A DNA stretch of 64,000 bases from Polyangiaceae bacterium (GCA_947475525.1 CANJMI010000002.1:62001-126000); one strand, 5' to 3'; positions 41,685-50,046 are shown, counted from the first letter of the stretch. Translations and numbers: made by a program. The notes: generated by a model from the sequence alone, not told the origin.

Positions 41685-43088
41685 TTACGTCCAGCGCGGG
41701 GCCGGAACCCAACCGCCAAACGCCTCTTCGAGCGCGAGCGCGACGCCAAGGGGTACGTGATCGTTGTGGTGGCTGCCGATCACCTGAAGGCCAAGGGGAA
41801 GTCCCGCGGCGTTCAAGCCCATCGGTACTTGCGTCACCGGCGTCTCCATCACGTTGAAAATCGCCGTGTAGCCCCAATGAGTCGGCGGGAGCAGCGGCTG
41901 ATGATGGCGGGGTGCCGGCATCGAGTAGGACGGATAGAGCATCACTCCGCTTCCAATGCGCGCGAGCAGGTCGGCTTTCAGCTCGGCCCCGAGGGAGCGC
42001 AAAGCCGCGTTGCGTTTGGGCATCAGCTTGGGGAGCTTTTCTACGACGGCAAGGCCGATCGCGGGGAGGGTGTGCGGCGAGCGGCCGAGCGCCAAAAGCA
42101 GCAGTTGCATCACGGCGGAGATAGGCTTTCCGCCCCCCAAGAACTCGCTAAAGGATGGGCCTCCTGTGGCGTCCATCATCGCCGCCCAAATCTCGATGGC
42201 GCGTTTCAAGAGTGGGATATCTTCGTGCCTCACGCGCGCGCCGCGGTCCGAAAGTGCGCGCTCGGCCTTCGCTTGGGTCTCCCGCAAGTCGTCGCTCAGA
42301 CGCGTAAGGCCGGTGGTGACGCTGACCACCTCGAGGCCGCGGAGGTCGACCTCTTCGGGCGCGGCGAGCTCGCGCTCGGGGCCGAGTACCCGCAAAATCG
42401 GAGCGAGATCGGTCGCGCGTCGGCAGAGCGGGCCCGAGGTCAAGTAGCGGAGGGCATCGCCCGTCGTCATCGGGAATTGCCCGCGGTTGTCGATCCAGCC
42501 ACCCGTCGGCTTGTGGCCGAAGATGCCGTTGAAGAACGCAGGCATTCGAATCGAGCCGCCGACGTCGGAGCCAAGCCCGAACGGCGACCCCCCGGCGGCG
42601 ATGATCGCGCCTTCCCCGCCCGAGCTGCCGCCTACGGTGCGCGCGGGATCGTAAGGGTTGTTGGTCCGCCCGTAGACTCGGTTGTTCGACTCGAGCCACA
42701 TGCACAGCTCCGATACGTTCGTCACGCCGAGCGGGATCGCCCCCGCCGCACGCAGCTTTGACACGGCGGCGGCATCCTCCGTCGCAAGCCAGCCTTTGCG
42801 CGAGAGGAGTCCCGAGGTGTTCGGCATGCCGGTCAAGGCGAAACATTCCTTGATGGTGCACGGCACGCCGTGGAGCGGCCCTACCTGCTCGTTGCGTTTG
42901 AGCTTCTCATCGGCCGCCCGCGCTTCGATCCGCGCTTCCTCGAAGCGTGCCCGAACGACGGCGTTCAACACCGGGTTGACTCGCTCGATCTGGCGGATGT
43001 GCGCGTCGACGACTTCGACGGACGAGACCTCGCGGCGCTGGATCCTGGCGCCAAGGTCGCGAGCGGAGGTGGTGAGCAGTTCGGTCAT
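41685..43088 (-). CDS. Amidase-signature enzyme
   Basis: The 467-residue product has the Ser-cis-Ser-Lys triad: Lys80 in CTIKECF, Ser155 in GGSSGGEGA and Ser179 in GSDVGGSIRMP. The 75- and 24-residue spacings match those of fatty-acid amide hydrolases and related amidases. GIFGHKPTGGWIDNRG and the VPMGLNAAGLPLGLQVIG C-terminal signature are present. Substrate (fatty amide, peptide amide, nitrile-derived amide) cannot be assigned. The ATG before TELLTTS is chosen; four codons upstream another ATG exists. Confidence 0.93.
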   Translation of the reverse strand: MTELLTTSARDLGARIQRREVSSVEVVDAHIRQIERVNPVLNAVVRARFEEARIEARAADEKLKRNEQVGPLHGVPCTIKECFALTGMPNTSGLLSRKGWLATEDAAAVSKLRAAGAIPLGVTNVSELCMWLESNNRVYGRTNNPYDPARTVGGSSGGEGAIIAAGGSPFGLGSDVGGSIRMPAFFNGIFGHKPTGGWIDNRGQFPMTTGDALRYLTSGPLCRRATDLAPILRVLGPERELAAPEEVDLRGLEVVSVTTGLTRLSDDLRETQAKAERALSDRGARVRHEDIPLLKRAIEIWAAMMDATGGPSFSEFLGGGKPISAVMQLLLLALGRSPHTLPAIGLAVVEKLPKLMPKRNAALRSLGAELKADLLARIGSGVMLYPSYSMPAPRHHQPLLPPTHWGYTAIFNVMETPVTQVPMGLNAAGLPLGLQVIGSHHNDHVPLGVALALEEAFGGWVPAPRWT

Positions 43089-43149
43089 GCGGAGGCTCAA
43101 GCTAGCCGAGGCCTAGCCTACCGACCAGCCGCGTGAAGCCCGCCGTCGG

Positions 43150-43296
43150 TCAGTGCGCCTTGGTTGCCCCAAGCTCGGCGAGTTTCCGTGCGACGTCTTT
43201 GCCATGGCTCGAGGGGTGAACGTCCGAATCGATGAACGCGATCTTCCCCGCTGCATCGATGTAGAACGTGGTGCGGGCCAAGGCGACACGGAGCAT
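43150..43296 (-). pseudogene. C-terminal remnant of a peroxiredoxin (BCP/AhpC-type)
   Basis: A 48-codon frame reads ARTTFYIDAAGKIAFIDSDV, then a short HGKDVARKLAELG segment. This matches the C-terminal strand-helix of Prx proteins (RTTFVIDKDGKI..HG.D....L). The N-terminal half with the peroxidatic Cys is absent, so it cannot be active. It lies between the amidase start and the start of the divergent copper-monooxygenase gene, so a rearrangement has probably removed the 5' part. A methionine provides a possible start, but no ribosome-binding site is evident. Confidence 0.65.
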
Positions 43297-43351
43297 GGCC
43301 GAAAGACGAGTCTCGACATAGAATCGGCACACGGAAAGGTACGAAGGCACC

Positions 43352-44404
43352 ATGCGATTGCGGCTTGTCTCGGGTTTGATTCTTTCGGTTGTCGCGGGAG
43401 CGTGCGGCGGCACCCCTGCGACGTCGTCCGCGGGCGCCGGCGGCAACAGCGCGGCGAGCACGTCGACGAGCACGGGGCCGTCGTCCGGTTCGAGCAACAC
43501 GATGGGGGAGGCCTTCAGCGTGACGTTCGACCCGCTGACGATCGAGCCCGGAGAAGAGAGCACTCGCTGCGTCGTCAAACGCCTGACCAACGAGACGGCC
43601 GTTCACATCGGCAACATCCACAACGTCTTGTCCGACCCCTCGCATCACCTCATCGTGTACCGCGTCGCCGACACCGTTGAGCAGCCGACCGCGTTCAAGT
43701 GCCAGCCCTTCGCGGATCTCTTGAAACCCGAGAGCGGTACGCCGCTGATGATCTCGCAAAAGCACGACGACACGCTCGCGCTTCCGAAGGGCATCAGCTT
43801 CGATTTTGAAGCCGGGCAGATGATTCGCCTCGAGATGCACTACATCAACACGACGCAAGCCCCGCGCGAGGCCTCGGCTACCGCGACATTTTACGCAATG
43901 CCAGCGGCGGACGTGACGGCTGCGGCCGACTTTCTCTTCGTCGGCAACCCTGACATCGAGGTCGCGCCGAAGTCGAAAGCGACCCTCGGGCCATCCTTCA
44001 TGCCGGTGCCTGCCGCGCTCGCCGACGTGAATTATTTTGGCGTTACGGGGCACACGCATCACTTCGGCACGAACGTCAACGTGGCGACGGCGACCGACAA
44101 GGACGCGGCGGGTACGCCCGTCTACGACGTCGCGGATTGGCAATGGAGTGAGCCCGCCACGGTCTACCACGACCCGCCTTTCACGGTGCCCGAGGGCGGA
44201 GGCTTTCAGTTTACCTGCGAGTGGAACAACACGAGCGACAAGGCGGTGACGTTCGGCGAGTCCGCGACGCAGGAGATGTGTTTTTTCTGGACCTACTACT
44301 ACCCCTCGCAAGGCTCGTACTTGTGCGTCCACTCCGATCAGGTCGCGGGCGGCGTGAACGTGTGCTGCCCCGGCAATCCGCTCTGCGGCCAGATTTTCCA
44401 GTAG
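43352..44404 (+). CDS. Copper type II ascorbate-dependent monooxygenase-like lipoprotein (PHM/DBH family)
   Basis: The 350-residue product has lipobox VVAGACGG (Cys18), a Ser/Thr/Gly linker, and two beta domains of the PHM/dopamine-beta-hydroxylase type. All copper ligands appear: HH in DPSHHLIVY and the His in LEMHYINT for CuH; HTHH in TGHTHHFG and the Met in ESATQEMCFFW for CuM. The Cys pattern near the C-terminus (VCCPGNPLCG) suggests disulfides. Known family members hydroxylate C-H bonds with copper and a reductant. It is followed after 13 bases by a decarboxylase gene. Confidence 0.88.
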   Translation: MRLRLVSGLILSVVAGACGGTPATSSAGAGGNSAASTSTSTGPSSGSSNTMGEAFSVTFDPLTIEPGEESTRCVVKRLTNETAVHIGNIHNVLSDPSHHLIVYRVADTVEQPTAFKCQPFADLLKPESGTPLMISQKHDDTLALPKGISFDFEAGQMIRLEMHYINTTQAPREASATATFYAMPAADVTAAADFLFVGNPDIEVAPKSKATLGPSFMPVPAALADVNYFGVTGHTHHFGTNVNVATATDKDAAGTPVYDVADWQWSEPATVYHDPPFTVPEGGGFQFTCEWNNTSDKAVTFGESATQEMCFFWTYYYPSQGSYLCVHSDQVAGGVNVCCPGNPLCGQIFQ

Positions 44405-44417
44405 ACGGCCGCCACGC

Positions 44418-45869
44418 ATGGGCCGTCGAAAGCTCCCGAAGGTCGCCGGGCCTATGCCGCTCGAGCTCCCTTCATCCACGATGCGGGCGATGGTCGAGCT
44501 CGCGATGGATCGCATCGTTCGCCACATCGAGACGTTGCCGACGCAGCCGATGCACGCCGTAGCGGGCGGTAAAAAGCTCGCTCGCATGCTGAAGGAGCCG
44601 TTGCCCGAGGTGGGCACGCCCTACGAGCGGCTCCTCCGCTTGGTGTTCGGCCGCGTGATCCCCGCGAGCTTGAACACGGCTTCTCCGGGCTACCTCGCCT
44701 ACGTGCCTGGCGGTGGTCTCTTTCATGCCGCGGTCGCCGATCTGATCGCGGACGCGACGAACCGCTACGTGGGCATGTGGCAAGCCGCGCCCGGGCTCGT
44801 GCAGCTCGAGAAGAATGTCCTCGATTGGTTCGCCGCGATGCTCGACCTCCCGGCTGGGTCGGGTGGGCTGCTGACGACGGGCGGCTCCCTCGGGACGCTT
44901 ACCGCGCTCGTCACCGCGCGCCATGAACGCCTGCCGCCGGAGTTTCAGCGCGGCGTCCTCTACGTGTCCGAGGAAGTTCACCACGCGGTGACGAAATCGG
45001 CTGTTATCGCTGGGTTTTTGCGCGAGCGCGTGCGCGTTCTGCCGACGGATGAACGCCGTCGCATCCGGCTCGACACGCTCGAACAGGCGATCGCCGTCGA
45101 CCGCGAGGCAGGCCTCACCCCCTTCTGCGTGGTTGGCAGCGCGGGCACCGTCAACACCGGGGCCATCGATGATCTTGGCGCCCTTGCCGCGTTGGCCCGC
45201 CGCGAGGGCCTGTGGTTCCACGTCGACGCGGCCTATGGCGGATTCTTCGCGTTGACCGAGCGGGGCAAACGCCTCCTCGCGGGCATCGAGCTTGCCGATT
45301 CCGTCGTGCTCGATCCGCACAAGGGGTTGTTTTTGCCCTACGGGACGGGCTGCGTACTCGTGCGGGACCGATTCGCGCTCGAGCGGGCGCATGCCGTCCG
45401 AGCCGCGTACTTGCCCGCGAAGGAGACCGACGAGGAGGTGATCGACTTCTGCGACATGGGGCCCGAGTTGAGCCGCGACAACCGAGGCCTGCGCGTGTGG
45501 CTGCCTTTGAAAATGCACGGCGCCGCGACTTTTCGCGCGGCACTCGATGAGAAGCTCGACCTCGCGGCGTACGCTTTTGAAGCGCTCTCTCGCGAGCCCG
45601 GGATCGAAGTGGGTGACCCTCCGGCGCTCTCGCTTTTCGCCTGGCGGTTTCGGCCGACTGGCGTCACCGGCGAGGCGCTCGACATTGCGAATCGCCGCCT
45701 TTTGTCGGCGATAAACCAGCGGCAACGCGTGCTGCTCACCGGGACCACCCTCCGCGAAGGCTTCTTCATTCGCTTTTGCGTGTTGTCTTTCCGCACCCAC
45801 CGCGAACACATCGAGCTCGCGCTCGAGGACATTCGCGCCGAACTGACCGCGTCACGCACCGTCGGCTGA
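44418..45869 (+). CDS. PLP-dependent aromatic amino acid decarboxylase-like enzyme
   Basis: The 483-residue product is a group II amino-acid decarboxylase. SEEVHHAVTKSA contains the stacking His, LWFHVDAAYGG the cofactor Asp, and SVVLDPHKGLFLPYGTG the Schiff-base Lys302. The first 80 residues (MDRIVRHIETLP, GYLAYVPGGG) also match aromatic-L-amino-acid, glutamate and histidine decarboxylases. Which amino acid is used cannot be decided by eye, although family members nearest to this pattern decarboxylate Phe, Tyr, Trp or DOPA. Transcription with the PHM-like gene upstream is likely. Confidence 0.9.
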   Translation: MGRRKLPKVAGPMPLELPSSTMRAMVELAMDRIVRHIETLPTQPMHAVAGGKKLARMLKEPLPEVGTPYERLLRLVFGRVIPASLNTASPGYLAYVPGGGLFHAAVADLIADATNRYVGMWQAAPGLVQLEKNVLDWFAAMLDLPAGSGGLLTTGGSLGTLTALVTARHERLPPEFQRGVLYVSEEVHHAVTKSAVIAGFLRERVRVLPTDERRRIRLDTLEQAIAVDREAGLTPFCVVGSAGTVNTGAIDDLGALAALARREGLWFHVDAAYGGFFALTERGKRLLAGIELADSVVLDPHKGLFLPYGTGCVLVRDRFALERAHAVRAAYLPAKETDEEVIDFCDMGPELSRDNRGLRVWLPLKMHGAATFRAALDEKLDLAAYAFEALSREPGIEVGDPPALSLFAWRFRPTGVTGEALDIANRRLLSAINQRQRVLLTGTTLREGFFIRFCVLSFRTHREHIELALEDIRAELTASRTVG

Positions 45870-46051
45870 AGGTCGCCCCGGGGCGCGGTTAGGCGGCCTT
45901 GGCGTCTCAGCCCGTGATCCACCAGGAAACGCGAAGACGAGGCTGGTGGCACATGTGGGTGTTTGTGCGACAAATTGGGCCAACGCTTGACGCGTCCATT
46001 AACAGGCAGTCATGGACCGCACGCGAGGCGCGGATCCGGGAGAAGCTGCAA

Positions 46052-47218
46052 ATGTCTTCGGTATCGATGCGACGTCGTTTGGTAGGGGTTGGCCTTCTCG
46101 GGCTCGGCTCACTTTTTATCGCGTGTGGCCAGGAGCCCCGCGAGGAGACCGTCGCGAACGCGCCCCCGCCAATGACCTCGGCGTCGCCAGCGGATGCAGC
46201 GTCCGCAGCCCCACCACCCGCAGCGAATGCGGACACCCCGGCCACCCCCGCTGCGACCGCGAGCCCGGCGCTACCCGTTGCGGCTGTTGCGTTCGAAAGC
46301 GAGGAGCTTCCCGAGGCTGAGTTGATGCCCGACTCGCTCGCTGACCAGCGCGCGGCGATGTTCCGTCGCATGCGCGCCGTGCTCTTGCTCGATGACGGAC
46401 AAGTCGCTGCGCTCGAGACGATTTTCGGCAAATCCAAGCACGCCGGTCAAGGCAACCCCGCCGTCGTCAAGCACCCGATGACGCGCACCGAGTGCGTCGC
46501 GAAACGTCGCGAAGCCGATGTCCACGACGAGAAGAAGCCGAAGTGCCGCTCGCCGTTCATGGTGCCGCTCTACGACCCCGCTGCCGCCACCGAGGAGCGG
46601 GCCACGGTCTGCATCGATCGGTACGAGTTCCCAGGCATTCCGTGCGAGTACCCGGTGACCTGGGTGACGACGGCGCACGCTCAGGAGATGTGCAAGGCCG
46701 TCGGCAAGCGCCTGTGCGACTCCCACGAGTGGGAGGGTGGCTGCGCGGGCGCACTTCTCTCCGCCGAACAAGAGTACGCGTTCCGGCTCGATCGCGATGG
46801 AATGCGCGGGAGCCACAACAGCAAGCGCGACGTTCGCTGGGCATACGGCACCGAGAAAGACCACGCGAAGTGCGGCGCGGCCAGCGCGAAGTCGAAATCG
46901 TGTGAGTCGAGCGGGTGGAACAAATGTGGCTCGAACACGTACCCGGCCGGTTCGTTCCCGGAGTGCAAGAGCCCCTTCGGCGTCTACGATCAGCACGGCA
47001 ATGTGGCCGAGCACATGTCGCTCCCGCTCCAGGCCAATGACCTAGGCGCGCAGGGTGGCTTCGGCGTTCCCGAGATGAAGGGCAGCTGGTTCATCTTCGC
47101 GAAGTACGAAGCGCACATCGACGATTGCCGTTGGCGCGCACCGAGCTGGCACGACAACGAGGGGCGGAATCACGCGAACTACCACCTCGGCTTCCGGTGC
47201 TGCAAAGACGTCGAGTGA
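46052..47218 (+). CDS. FGE/SUMF1-like sulfatase-modifying-factor domain lipoprotein
   Basis: The 388-residue product has lipobox LFIACGQ followed by an Ala/Pro-rich linker and a C-terminal SUMF1/FGE-type domain. Markers include VCIDRYEFPGIPCEYPV, AQEMCKAVGKRLCDSHEWEGGC, and YPAGSFPECKSPFGVYDQHGNVAEH (read as successive short motifs). The final segment NYHLGFRCCKD resembles the family's C-terminal GFR motif. In bona fide FGE this fold converts a sulfatase Cys to formylglycine; as a lipoprotein it may instead be a ligand-binding or DUF323 relative. The start has GGAG nine bases upstream. Confidence 0.85.
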   Translation: MSSVSMRRRLVGVGLLGLGSLFIACGQEPREETVANAPPPMTSASPADAASAAPPPAANADTPATPAATASPALPVAAVAFESEELPEAELMPDSLADQRAAMFRRMRAVLLLDDGQVAALETIFGKSKHAGQGNPAVVKHPMTRTECVAKRREADVHDEKKPKCRSPFMVPLYDPAAATEERATVCIDRYEFPGIPCEYPVTWVTTAHAQEMCKAVGKRLCDSHEWEGGCAGALLSAEQEYAFRLDRDGMRGSHNSKRDVRWAYGTEKDHAKCGAASAKSKSCESSGWNKCGSNTYPAGSFPECKSPFGVYDQHGNVAEHMSLPLQANDLGAQGGFGVPEMKGSWFIFAKYEAHIDDCRWRAPSWHDNEGRNHANYHLGFRCCKDVE

Positions 47219-47229
47219 GTTCTCCCGCG

Positions 47230-47261
47230 TGACGCGCTCGTGCTCTCTGCTCTCTGCTCTC
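47230..47261. repeat. 32-bp direct repeat, left copy
   Basis: The 32-bp unit starting TGACGCGCTCGTGCTCTC and ending in GCTCTCT-type repeats recurs identically at 48174-48205. This left copy lies 11 bases after the FGE-like gene stop. Inside it, GCTCTCT repeats in tandem. Confidence 0.8.
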
Positions 47262-47288
47262 TGCAGACGGGTGCAACGCTCGGTTTCG

Positions 47289-48176
47289 ATGACGACACCA
47301 CGGCTCGCGTTCGTTCTAGGAGGCGCTCTCTTTCTCTCGTTCGTCCTCGGGGCATGCGAAGGCCGCGCCGAGCCCTCTCCGGCTCCGCGTTCGTCGTCGG
47401 CTGTTGCTTCGGTCGCTGTTCCCTCGGCCGCGATGCTGCATCCTCTCTCCGAGGTCGCCTCCCCGCCTCCCGGCTTCACCCGCGTCGAACTCCCAAGTGG
47501 ATCGTTCGGCGCGTTCTTGCGGGCGATGCCGATGCGTCCTTCCGTGACGCCCGTGTTCGCCTACGACGGCGCGAAGCTCCTCGATGGCGACGACCCCCGA
47601 CTCTTCCGCGTAGCCGACCTCGACGTCGGAGCGCGCGACCTGCAGCAATGTGCCGACTCGGTGATCCGCTGGCATGCCGAGTGGCTCTGGTCGCGCGCGG
47701 AGGGACCCAAGGCCGCGTATCACTTCGTGAGCGGTGACCTCGCTTCGTTCGCTCGTTACGCCGCAGGGGACCGCCCCGTCGTCATCGGCAATCGCGTGAG
47801 TTGGGAACGTCGCGCAAAGGCGCGCTCGGACCGTACCGCGTACCGTTCCTACCTCGACGTCGTCTTCACGTACGCGAGCACCTTGTCGCTCGCTCGCGAA
47901 GCTCGAACCCTCGCGAAGGAGGACGCCTCGCCGGGCGATTTTTTCGTTCTCCCCGGGGGGCCTGGGCACGCGATTCTGATCCTCGACATCGCGCAAGACG
48001 CGAACGGCCGCAGGATCGCGCTGCTCGGCCAAGGCTACATGCCGGCGCAGGACTTCCATGTGCTCGCATCGCGTAACCCCAGTTTTTCACCGTGGTTTTC
48101 GCTCGATGGCGACGCGGTGGACACGCCGTTCTGGTCGGTCCCATTTCCTTGGTCGTCGCTGCGCCGATTCCGCTGA
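47289..48176 (+). CDS. DUF4846 lipoprotein
   Basis: The 295-residue product has a signal peptide with lipobox VLGACEG and a domain of the DUF4846 type. Signatures include LQQCADSVIRWHAEWLW, the central SYLDVVFTYASTLSL region, DFFVLPGGPGHAILILDIAQ and GQGYMPAQDFHVL followed by SPWFSLDG. A Cys early and a GHA motif later are reminiscent of papain-like NlpC folds, but the catalytic function of DUF4846 is unknown. Its stop codon is the first three bases of the right-hand copy of a 32-bp repeat, and the left copy precedes its start. Confidence 0.88.
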   Translation: MTTPRLAFVLGGALFLSFVLGACEGRAEPSPAPRSSSAVASVAVPSAAMLHPLSEVASPPPGFTRVELPSGSFGAFLRAMPMRPSVTPVFAYDGAKLLDGDDPRLFRVADLDVGARDLQQCADSVIRWHAEWLWSRAEGPKAAYHFVSGDLASFARYAAGDRPVVIGNRVSWERRAKARSDRTAYRSYLDVVFTYASTLSLAREARTLAKEDASPGDFFVLPGGPGHAILILDIAQDANGRRIALLGQGYMPAQDFHVLASRNPSFSPWFSLDGDAVDTPFWSVPFPWSSLRRFR

Positions 48177-48205
48177 CGCGCTCGTGCTCTCTGCTCTCTG
48201 CTCTC
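48174..48205. repeat. 32-bp direct repeat, right copy
   Basis: This copy is identical over 32 bases to 47230-47261. Its TGA (48174-48176) is the stop codon of the DUF4846 gene. Downstream, GCTCTCC units continue, so the tract is a 7-bp microsatellite extended differently in the two copies. Confidence 0.8.
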
Positions 48206-48288
48206 CGCTCTCCGCTCTGCGCGTGCTCGCGGGCGATGCCGATCTCGCGGCTCGACGACGGCCCTCGTTCGTGTGAAGCGTTCGCCCC

Positions 48289-49170
48289 ATGATCGGTGAG
48301 GCTTGTGCGCTCGGTGCGGCGATGTGCTGGTCGACGAGCCTCATCCTATTCAAGCGGACCGACAACGTCTCGCCGCTCGGGATGAACCTCTTCAAGAACG
48401 TGGTGGCGGTCGTGCTGCTCGTCGTCACGATGCTCGCGCTTGGCAAAGGCCTCGATCTGCAGCGCTCCCAGGCCGATTGGCTACGGCTCATCGTCAGCGG
48501 TGTGCTCGGCATCGCCGTGGCGGATACCCTCATCTTCATCGCGCTCCAGCGGCTCGGGGCGAGCCTTCTCGCGGTCGTCGATTGTGCGTACGCGCCGACG
48601 ATGGTTGCCGTCAGCGTGCTCGCGCTCGGTGAGCACGTGTCGCCTGCGTTCATTTTCGGTGGCGTGCTCGTCGTTGGTGGCGTGCTCGCCTCGGTTCTCG
48701 AGAAACCGGCCGGCAATCGGAGCACCCGCGACGTCGTCGTGGGCGCGGCCATCGGGATCACCGGGATCGTGGTGATGGGATTGGGAGTCGTCTTATCGAA
48801 GCCGATCGTCGAGCGCTCGGATCTCGTCGAAGTGACCCTGATTCGACTGGTCGCTGGCGCGGCTGCGCAGTTGCTGTGGATAGGATTTCTCCCTTCGCAG
48901 CGCGGCGCCCTCGCGGTGCTCAAGCCGAGCCCGACTTGGCGAACGCTCGTGCCGGCGGCGGTGCTCTCGGCCTACCTGTCGATGCTGTTCTGGCTCGCGG
49001 GGTTCAAGTGGACGACCGCCTCGCGGGCCTCGGTGCTCAATCAGATGACGACCGTGTTCACGATCGTCCTTGCCCGCATTTTCCTGGGCGAAGCGCTGTC
49101 CACGCGGCGAATGCTCGGTGCGGGCGCGGCCATCGCGGGGGTGCTCGTGGTCCTCTTGGCGAAGACGTGA
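48289..49170 (+). CDS. EamA/DMT-family transporter
   Basis: The 293-residue membrane protein has ten predicted helices in two similar halves. Each half begins with a GEAC/VGAAIG-like start and contains conserved Pro/Gly-rich helices such as LGIAVADTLIFIALQRLGASLLA and AVLSAYLSMLFWLAGFKW. The EamA (drug/metabolite transporter) family exports or imports small metabolites; the substrate is not apparent. Its start is about 80 bases after the right-hand 32-bp repeat. Confidence 0.92.
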   Translation: MIGEACALGAAMCWSTSLILFKRTDNVSPLGMNLFKNVVAVVLLVVTMLALGKGLDLQRSQADWLRLIVSGVLGIAVADTLIFIALQRLGASLLAVVDCAYAPTMVAVSVLALGEHVSPAFIFGGVLVVGGVLASVLEKPAGNRSTRDVVVGAAIGITGIVVMGLGVVLSKPIVERSDLVEVTLIRLVAGAAAQLLWIGFLPSQRGALAVLKPSPTWRTLVPAAVLSAYLSMLFWLAGFKWTTASRASVLNQMTTVFTIVLARIFLGEALSTRRMLGAGAAIAGVLVVLLAKT

Positions 49171-49253
49171 TCGCGGGTCGGTGGATGGATTTTCGTTGAT
49201 CCATGGTTGCGCGGCGGATCAGCTATTTCATTGAAAACATGATGCAGATCTCC

Positions 49254-49281
49254 TTGACGACGCGTTTTGAATCTCTATAGT
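49254..49281 (+). promoter_or_regulatory. Near-consensus sigma-70 promoter for hcp
   Basis: TTGACG (-35, one mismatch from TTGACA), 16 bases, and TATAGT (-10, one mismatch from TATAAT) lie about 150 bases before the hcp start. Transcription would begin near 49288, leaving an untranslated leader of about 145 bases ending with AAAGGAAACG as ribosome-binding site. Such near-consensus elements are not common in this GC-rich window. Confidence 0.65.
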
Positions 49282-49434
49282 GCCTTCACCTCGTGAAATG
49301 TAGCCGGCGATTGTCGGCATGGGCGAGGCGAAACCTAGTTGAATGTCCCGATACACCGGCGCGGTGGCCCGCGCGGATTGGTCTGTAGACGGAGTACCGT
49401 CACGCCGATGTCGTAGGGAAAAAGGAAACGAATC

Positions 49435-49923
49435 ATGGCTCTCAACGCGTACCTCAAGCTGACCGGCAAAACCCAGGGCGAGATCAAAGGCTCGGTAACC
49501 CAGGGCGGTCGTGAAGATTCTATCGCCGTCATCGCGTTCAATCACGAGGTGGTCTCCCCCCGTGATGCAGCGAGCGGCCTCCCGACTGGCAAGCGCCAGC
49601 ACAAGCCGCTCAGCGTGACGAAGGAGCTCGACAAGTCGACGCCCCTCCTCATGAACGTGCTCGTCAACAACGAGCAGATCTCGAAGTTCGAGCTGCGTTT
49701 TTGGCAGGCGTCGGTGACGGGCCAAGAGCAGCAGTTCTATACGGTCGAGCTCGAGAACGCGACCATCGCCAGCATTCGCGCTGAGATGCTGAACAACCGC
49801 GTCCGCGAGAACCTCGACTTCAAGGAGCGCGAGCACGTCTCGTTCTGCTACCAGAAGATCACCTGGACCTGGATGGAAGGCGGCATCACTGCTGCCGACG
49901 ATTGGGAAGCGCCCGTCACCTGA
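49435..49923 (+). CDS. hcp: Hcp, type VI secretion tube protein (orphan)
   Basis: The 162-residue product is a typical Hcp: MALNAYLKLTG at the start, then SVTQGGREDSIAVIAFNHEV, SVTKELDKSTPLLM, and the C-terminal FWQASVTGQEQQFYTVELEN and ENLDFKEREHVSFCYQKITW. Hcp rings stack into the inner tube of the type VI secretion machine. No other type VI gene lies in the window, so this is an orphan copy, possibly carrying its own effector cargo, or an evolved secreted scaffold. The strong upstream promoter fits a highly expressed structural protein. Confidence 0.93.
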   Translation: MALNAYLKLTGKTQGEIKGSVTQGGREDSIAVIAFNHEVVSPRDAASGLPTGKRQHKPLSVTKELDKSTPLLMNVLVNNEQISKFELRFWQASVTGQEQQFYTVELENATIASIRAEMLNNRVRENLDFKEREHVSFCYQKITWTWMEGGITAADDWEAPVT

Positions 49924-50006
49924 TTCTCGCGAGAGCTCGACGTCTCGTTGGACGTTGAGTGTTGCGCTACGAGCCGTTGGGGAAACCCTGCGGCTCTACT
50001 GCTTTT

Positions 50007-50028
50007 GTAGCCCCTAGGTAGCCCCTAG
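50007..50028 (+). repeat. Two tandem 11-bp units before hemL 3' end
   Basis: GTAGCCCCTAG occurs twice without spacing, followed by a degenerate third copy GTAACTCCTCG. This lies in the gap between hcp and the end of hemL. Function is unknown; it is one of several short tandem tracts at gene ends in the window. Confidence 0.5.
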
Positions 50029-50046
50029 GTAACTCCTCGATAGCCG

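Noticed and set aside
45874-45885. CGCCCCGGGGCG palindrome after the decarboxylase gene
   Set aside because: A 12-base palindrome without loop or T-run is expected by chance in GC-rich DNA and cannot form a good hairpin.
47230-48205. CRISPR-like or transposon-end interpretation of the 32-bp repeats
   Set aside because: Only two copies, spaced by a whole gene, with microsatellite content and no inverted ends or transposase.
49936-49959. Hairpin CTCGACGTC/GACGTTGAG after hcp as a terminator
   Set aside because: A nine-bp stem with one G-U but no T-run; too weak to annotate with confidence.
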